A DNA stretch of 64,000 nucleotides from Deinococcus rubellus (GTDB taxonomy: Bacteria; Deinococcota; Deinococci; Deinococcales; Deinococcaceae): the NCBI RefSeq assembly GCF_025244745.1, contig NZ_CP104213.1, positions 2,382,001-2,446,000 of the forward strand, given 5' to 3'. The position numbers and the translations under genes were made by a program. Below, piece after piece: positions 63,265 to 64,000 of this stretch. Below the pieces are notes generated by a model. The model was given only the letters and a program-made list of their open reading frames with translations. It was not told the origin of the DNA and did no database searches. Numbering within the stretch: the first letter of the stretch is position 1; every line of letters starts with the position of its first letter.

Positions 63265-63296
63265 TATACCGGGGTTATACCGCCCTGGCCTACCTT
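63265..63296 (+). promoter_or_regulatory. TATACC tandem box and -10 of the terminal secreted-protein/ABC operon
   Basis: TATACC (63265-63270), N5, TATACC (63276-63281), N9, TACCTT (63291-63296); a short leader with GGAGG follows. Confidence 0.78.
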
Positions 63297-63316
63297 CGGA
63301 GCCACGGAGGTCAACT

Positions 63317-63898
63317 ATGTTCAAATTCAACCCGTTCAAACACGTCTTCATTTCAGCCGCTCTGGTGGGCAGCTTCGCCTTTGCCCAGACGCCTACCGCC
63401 TCACCCACCTCGCAGATGGCTCCAGAAGTGCATCCGGTGGGCGATATTCCCGACAATCAGGCGTTCGTGCCGTACCACAATACGGTGGGCAATTACACCG
63501 TTGACGCGCCCGAAGGTTGGGCACGCACCGTCAACGGCAGTGACGTGTCGTTTCTCTCCAAACTTGGTGAGGTTAAGGTGACGGTGACGCCCAGCAAGGC
63601 CGCGCCCAGTGTCAGCAGCGTCCGCGCGGACACCCTCAAGGCGCTGGCGAGCACGGAGTCTGGTGTCAAGATCAATATGGTCAAGGCGCTCAAGCTTCCG
63701 GCGGGGCCAGCCATTCTCGCCAGCTTTGATTCCCTGTCCGCGCCCAACGCCGTGACCGGCAAGGCGGCGCTCCTGGAAAACGATCTGTACGTTCTCAATC
63801 ACGCCGGGCAGCAAGTTCAGTTGCGCTTCTCCGCGCCCAAGGGGTCGGACAACGTGGACGCCTGGCGGCAGATGTCGCGCTCCTTAAGGTGGAAGTGA
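63317..63898 (+). CDS. Secreted protein of unknown function
   Basis: 193 residues: signal peptide (VFISAALVGSFAFAQ), a Pro/Thr-rich stretch, then a beta-rich domain (NYTVDAPEGWARTVNGSDVSFLSK, GPAILASFDSLSAPNAVTG, QQVQLRFSAPKGSDNVDAWRQMSRSLRW) resembling PsbP/LpqN-like single-domain exported proteins. That likeness is only structural-pattern based. An ABC ATPase gene overlaps its stop, so both belong to one operon. Confidence 0.68.
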   Translation: MFKFNPFKHVFISAALVGSFAFAQTPTASPTSQMAPEVHPVGDIPDNQAFVPYHNTVGNYTVDAPEGWARTVNGSDVSFLSKLGEVKVTVTPSKAAPSVSSVRADTLKALASTESGVKINMVKALKLPAGPAILASFDSLSAPNAVTGKAALLENDLYVLNHAGQQVQLRFSAPKGSDNVDAWRQMSRSLRWK

Positions 63899-64000
63899 GC
63901 GTCATGGAAGCCGCCGATCTCTACCGCTTCTACCATGTGGGTGACGAGGAAACCCGCGCCCTGAGGGGCGTGAGTCTAGACGTGCGGCCCGGCGAGCTGA
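63895..64000 (+). CDS. ABC transporter ATP-binding protein (5' part, runs off window)
   Basis: Only the first about 35 residues are present (MEAADLYRFYHVGDEETRA then LRGVSLDVRPGEL), the typical opening of LolD/MacB-type ATPases before the Walker A motif. Start is GTG 63895 (GTGA overlap with the secreted-protein stop) or ATG 63904, in frame. It probably serves lipoprotein or peptide export. Confidence 0.8.
   Translation, partial: MSVMEAADLYRFYHVGDEETRALRGVSLDVRPGEL

Overview
The window looks like a chromosome segment of a Deinococcus-like bacterium. Supporting signs are GC-rich coding DNA, a class-III-type PPK2 polyphosphate kinase, a UvsE UV-damage endonuclease, a BrxC-type bacilliredoxin, a Dps protein, a CrtA-like carotenoid enzyme, and many genes whose -10 element (TANNNT) ends only 5-7 nt before the start codon, as in the leaderless mRNAs known from Deinococcus. 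The genus call rests on gene content only.

Layout. 0-14.5 kb: housekeeping genes (rpmH-rnpA, gatA, trpC, hpt, hslO, ppk2), a lone tnpB element at about 1.7-3.1 kb, a GMC oxidoreductase operon and single-gene units. 14.6-16.06 kb: a complete IS66-type element with perfect 13-bp inverted repeats. 16-39 kb: nagA plus a SIS-domain deaminase, tRNA-Ala(CGC), guaB, trhA, a site-2 protease, a CCA-family nucleotidyltransferase, an HtrA protease, butyrate kinase, metK, pyrF, copper-handling genes, a gntK-DUF2256-uvsE operon, and a giant repeat-rich YhgE/Pip protein divergent from a TetR regulator.

39-64 kb is different. It is rich in secreted and membrane proteins (fasciclin, PEBP, YVTN propeller, PepSY, two COG4705 proteins, PAP2, PIG-L and polysaccharide deacetylases, cupredoxin, Rieske protein, Mo-oxidoreductase, metal transporters) and holds two OmpR-type two-component systems. 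The main discovery candidate is a shared promoter architecture. Ten separate promoters here carry a tandem 6-bp box (TATACC-N5-TATACC or close variants) with an exact 11-bp period, always followed by exactly 9 bp and a -10 hexamer. One of them drives the operon holding the first two-component system. Three further promoters, including that of the second two-component system, carry a related [A/G/T]TAACC-type tandem box with the same geometry. I infer two autoregulated envelope/redox response regulons whose targets are clustered around their regulators.

The same 24 kb also contains decay. A lysozyme-like gene is cut by an in-frame amber codon, a serine hydrolase is split by a frameshift between its catalytic residues, and a 3' scrap of a second polysaccharide deacetylase and an AT-rich orphan coding remnant survive. 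No rRNA, CRISPR array or prophage was seen.
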